Shown here: one piece after another, positions 6,478 through 7,798 of the stretch
How the letters are laid out: each line of letters opens with the position of its first letter
Position numbering within the stretch: the stretch's first letter is position 1
Assembly: GCA_030602845.1 (NCBI GenBank)
Contig: JAUVYZ010000089.1
Span: forward strand, 1-7,798
Source of the DNA: Phycisphaerae bacterium
Lineage (GTDB): Bacteria; Planctomycetota; Phycisphaerae; Sedimentisphaerales; Anaerobacaceae
Length of the DNA: 7,798 bases
Reading direction: 5' to 3'
Program-made: the position numbers and the translations under genes
Notes under the pieces: model-generated
Database searches by the model: none
Seen by the model: only the letters and a program-made list of their open reading frames with translations
What the model was told of the DNA's origin: nothing

Positions 6478-6552
6478 AAGTGAAAAGCGTAAAACTAAAA
6501 ATTGTGGAACTTTAAATTCGACAGTTTTTAGTTTTTAGCTTTAAGTTTTTAG
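6474..6552. terminator. Heptamer-built palindrome, probable bidirectional terminator between convergent genes
   Basis: The core stem pairs 6491-6505 with 6521-6535: AAAACTAAAAA faces TTTTTAGTTTT perfectly, and four further pairs follow, one of them G-T. GAA and TTC extend it inside the loop. T-rich tails follow on both strands. Each arm is four 7-base units: CTAAAAG, TGAAAAG, CGTAAAA, CTAAAAA on the left and TTTTTAG, TTTTTAG, CTTTAAG, TTTTTAG on the right. The left arm overlaps the sulfatase stop codon and the right arm ends three bases before the queA stop, so one element serves both transcripts. Confidence 0.7.
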
Positions 6553-6555
6553 TTC

Positions 6556-7668
6556 TCATATTATCAGCATTGTGTCGCCGTAGGAATAGAAGCGGTATCG
6601 CTGCTCGATGGCGTGGCTGTAAGCGGCGAGGATATTTTCCAGGCCTGCGAAGGCCGCCACCAGTGCAAGGAGGGTGGATTTGGGCAGATGAAAATTTGTT
6701 ACCATCGCATCGATAATCTTGAATTTATAGCCGGGCTTAATGAAAAGCGTCGTTGTGCCGTCGGCGGCTTTGGCTTGTGAGCCGGCGGCTGCTGTCTCGA
6801 GGGTCCGCGCCGAGGTTGTGCCGACGGCGATTATTCGGCTACCCTTATTTTTTGCGGTGTTTATTATGCGGGCGTTTTCCTCGTCAATGCTGAATTGTTC
6901 CTGATGGATTTGGTGGTCTTCGAGATTTTCTGCGGTTATCGGTTTGAATGTCCCCGTTCCTACGTGCAGTGTTATATATGCAAAGCGGATGCCGCGTTGT
7001 TTTAACTGCTCGATTAGCTGATTTGTAAAATGCAGGCCGGCCGTCGGTGCCGCAACCGCGCCGGTATGCCGCGCGTAAACGGTTTGGTAGCGAAGTTTAT
7101 CTATTGCCGCTGCGGCGGTGTCATCGCCTCGCCTGATATATGGCGGCAGGGGTGGAAAGCCGATTTTATCGAGGATAGTATCGACGCTCCCGATTTTATC
7201 GGAAAGTGTCGGCGTATCTATCAGGTTCTTGTTGCGCGACGCATTGGGAAGTGACGCCGTGTCTATCTTCAGCCGGCATCTACCCTCACCCTCCTTTTCG
7301 AGCACTACTGCTCTGCAAAAATCCTTCTTTGCTTTGTCTTTTAGATAGAGCTCGTCGCCGGGTTTTACTTTACGAGCGCCTTTTAACATTCCTTGCCAGG
7401 TTCCCGGTTCGCTTTCGGCCAGAAATAATGCTTCGAGTCTGGCTCCGGTGCTGCGCCGGGCGAAGAAACGGGCCTGCAAAACTTTCGTATCGTTAAGCAC
7501 AAGGCAGTCTCCCGGCGATAAGAAATCACCGATACCGGTGAATCGGCTGTCGATAAGCTCACTGCCTGAGCGATTAAGGACCAGCAGTCGTGCGCTGCTT
7601 CGAATGTCAGCCGGCTGCTGTGCAATCAACTCCGGCGGTAAGTAATAGTTTAACTTTTCCGTCTTCAT
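6556..7668 (-). CDS. queA: S-adenosylmethionine:tRNA ribosyltransferase-isomerase
   Basis: QueA transfers and isomerises the ribosyl part of S-adenosylmethionine onto the 7-aminomethyl-7-deazaguanine at the wobble position of tRNAs with GUN anticodons, giving epoxyqueuosine. The family motifs appear in order over 370 residues: LPPELIAQQP (10-19), LVLNDTKVLQAR (56-67), PPLPPYI (172-178), YQTVYA (194-199), GAVAAPTAGLHF (203-214), YITLHVGTGTF (231-241), GTTSARTLE (283-291), TNFHLPKSTLL (324-334) and YRFYSYGDTMLI (358-369). Typical length is about 340-356; the excess is an insertion near residues 146-168, just before PPLPPYI, that carries DKIG twice. The ATG start fits the family N-terminus, although no Shine-Dalgarno sequence precedes it. 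No other queuosine gene is in the window and no preQ1 riboswitch was seen upstream. Confidence 0.96.
   Translation of the reverse strand: MKTEKLNYYLPPELIAQQPADIRSSARLLVLNRSGSELIDSRFTGIGDFLSPGDCLVLNDTKVLQARFFARRSTGARLEALFLAESEPGTWQGMLKGARKVKPGDELYLKDKAKKDFCRAVVLEKEGEGRCRLKIDTASLPNASRNKNLIDTPTLSDKIGSVDTILDKIGFPPLPPYIRRGDDTAAAAIDKLRYQTVYARHTGAVAAPTAGLHFTNQLIEQLKQRGIRFAYITLHVGTGTFKPITAENLEDHQIHQEQFSIDEENARIINTAKNKGSRIIAVGTTSARTLETAAAGSQAKAADGTTTLFIKPGYKFKIIDAMVTNFHLPKSTLLALVAAFAGLENILAAYSHAIEQRYRFYSYGDTMLII
7160..7201. repeat. 12-bp direct repeat in the queA insertion
   Basis: CCGATTTTATCG occurs at 7160-7171 and again at 7190-7201, exactly 30 bases apart. On the coding strand both copies encode DKIG in the same frame, at residues 157-160 and 167-170. 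The stretch corresponds to an insertion relative to typical QueA proteins, so a partial in-frame duplication is a likely origin. Confidence 0.6.
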
Positions 7669-7696
7669 AACTAAACGTTATCAGACGGTCAGCGGA

Positions 7697-7798
7697 ATGA
7701 CAAAAAAATTTTCGCTAAATAATAAAGCAGTTTGGGCATCTGGACAGCGTTTGGTGTCTGCGATACAAAATTTCCTGCAAAAGTGGCCTCGCGGCAGG
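7697..7798 (+). CDS. Possible start of an unrecognised divergent gene (cut by right edge)
   Basis: An ATG at 7697 opens a frame of 34 codons that reaches the right edge without a stop. The peptide begins MTKKFSLNNKAVWASGQ and has no recognisable domain. Only a weak purine-rich stretch (AGCGGA) precedes the ATG. It would be divergent from queA, with 28 bases between the two start codons. All three minus-strand frames are also open from the edge for 27-38 codons, so the stretch could instead be the tail of a gene upstream of queA, or non-coding leader. Confidence 0.22.
   Translation, partial: MTKKFSLNNKAVWASGQRLVSAIQNFLQKWPRGR

Overview
The window looks like chromosomal DNA of a heterotrophic bacterium, most probably a planctomycete of the Phycisphaerae type. 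That guess rests on an operon joining a Tat-exported sulfatase to pentose catabolism, a bacterial protein made of repeated Myb/SANT-like units, moderate GC content and short palindromic intergenic repeats. It is an inference; no rRNA or other phylogenetic marker is present.

Layout from left to right. Bases 1-491 (minus strand) hold the N-terminal part of a repeated DNA-binding-like protein that runs off the left edge. Its leader contains two GC-rich hairpins and a plausible promoter. Bases 791-1921 (plus) encode AsnA, ammonia-dependent asparagine synthetase. Bases 1922-2203 carry a REP-like palindromic element, then a promoter-like TATAAT region in which TTCAGG occurs three times at exactly 30-bp intervals. 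Bases 2204-6477 (plus) are a tight three-gene operon: an FGGY xylulokinase, a divergent xylose isomerase and a secreted S1-family sulfatase. Bases 6474-6552 are a palindrome built of heptamers that fills the gap to the convergent queA gene (6556-7668, minus), which makes the tRNA queuosine precursor. The last 130 bases are the upstream region of queA and may hold the start of a divergent gene.

The central operon suggests a coherent role. The exported sulfatase would remove sulfate esters from an extracellular or periplasmic glycan. The released pentose, after uptake by a transporter not in the window, would be isomerised and phosphorylated to feed the pentose phosphate pathway. asnA and queA are ordinary housekeeping genes, though each carries a short in-frame repeat. 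The least ordinary items are the Myb/SANT-like repeat protein, the isomerase with altered active-site residues, and the heptamer palindrome between convergent genes.
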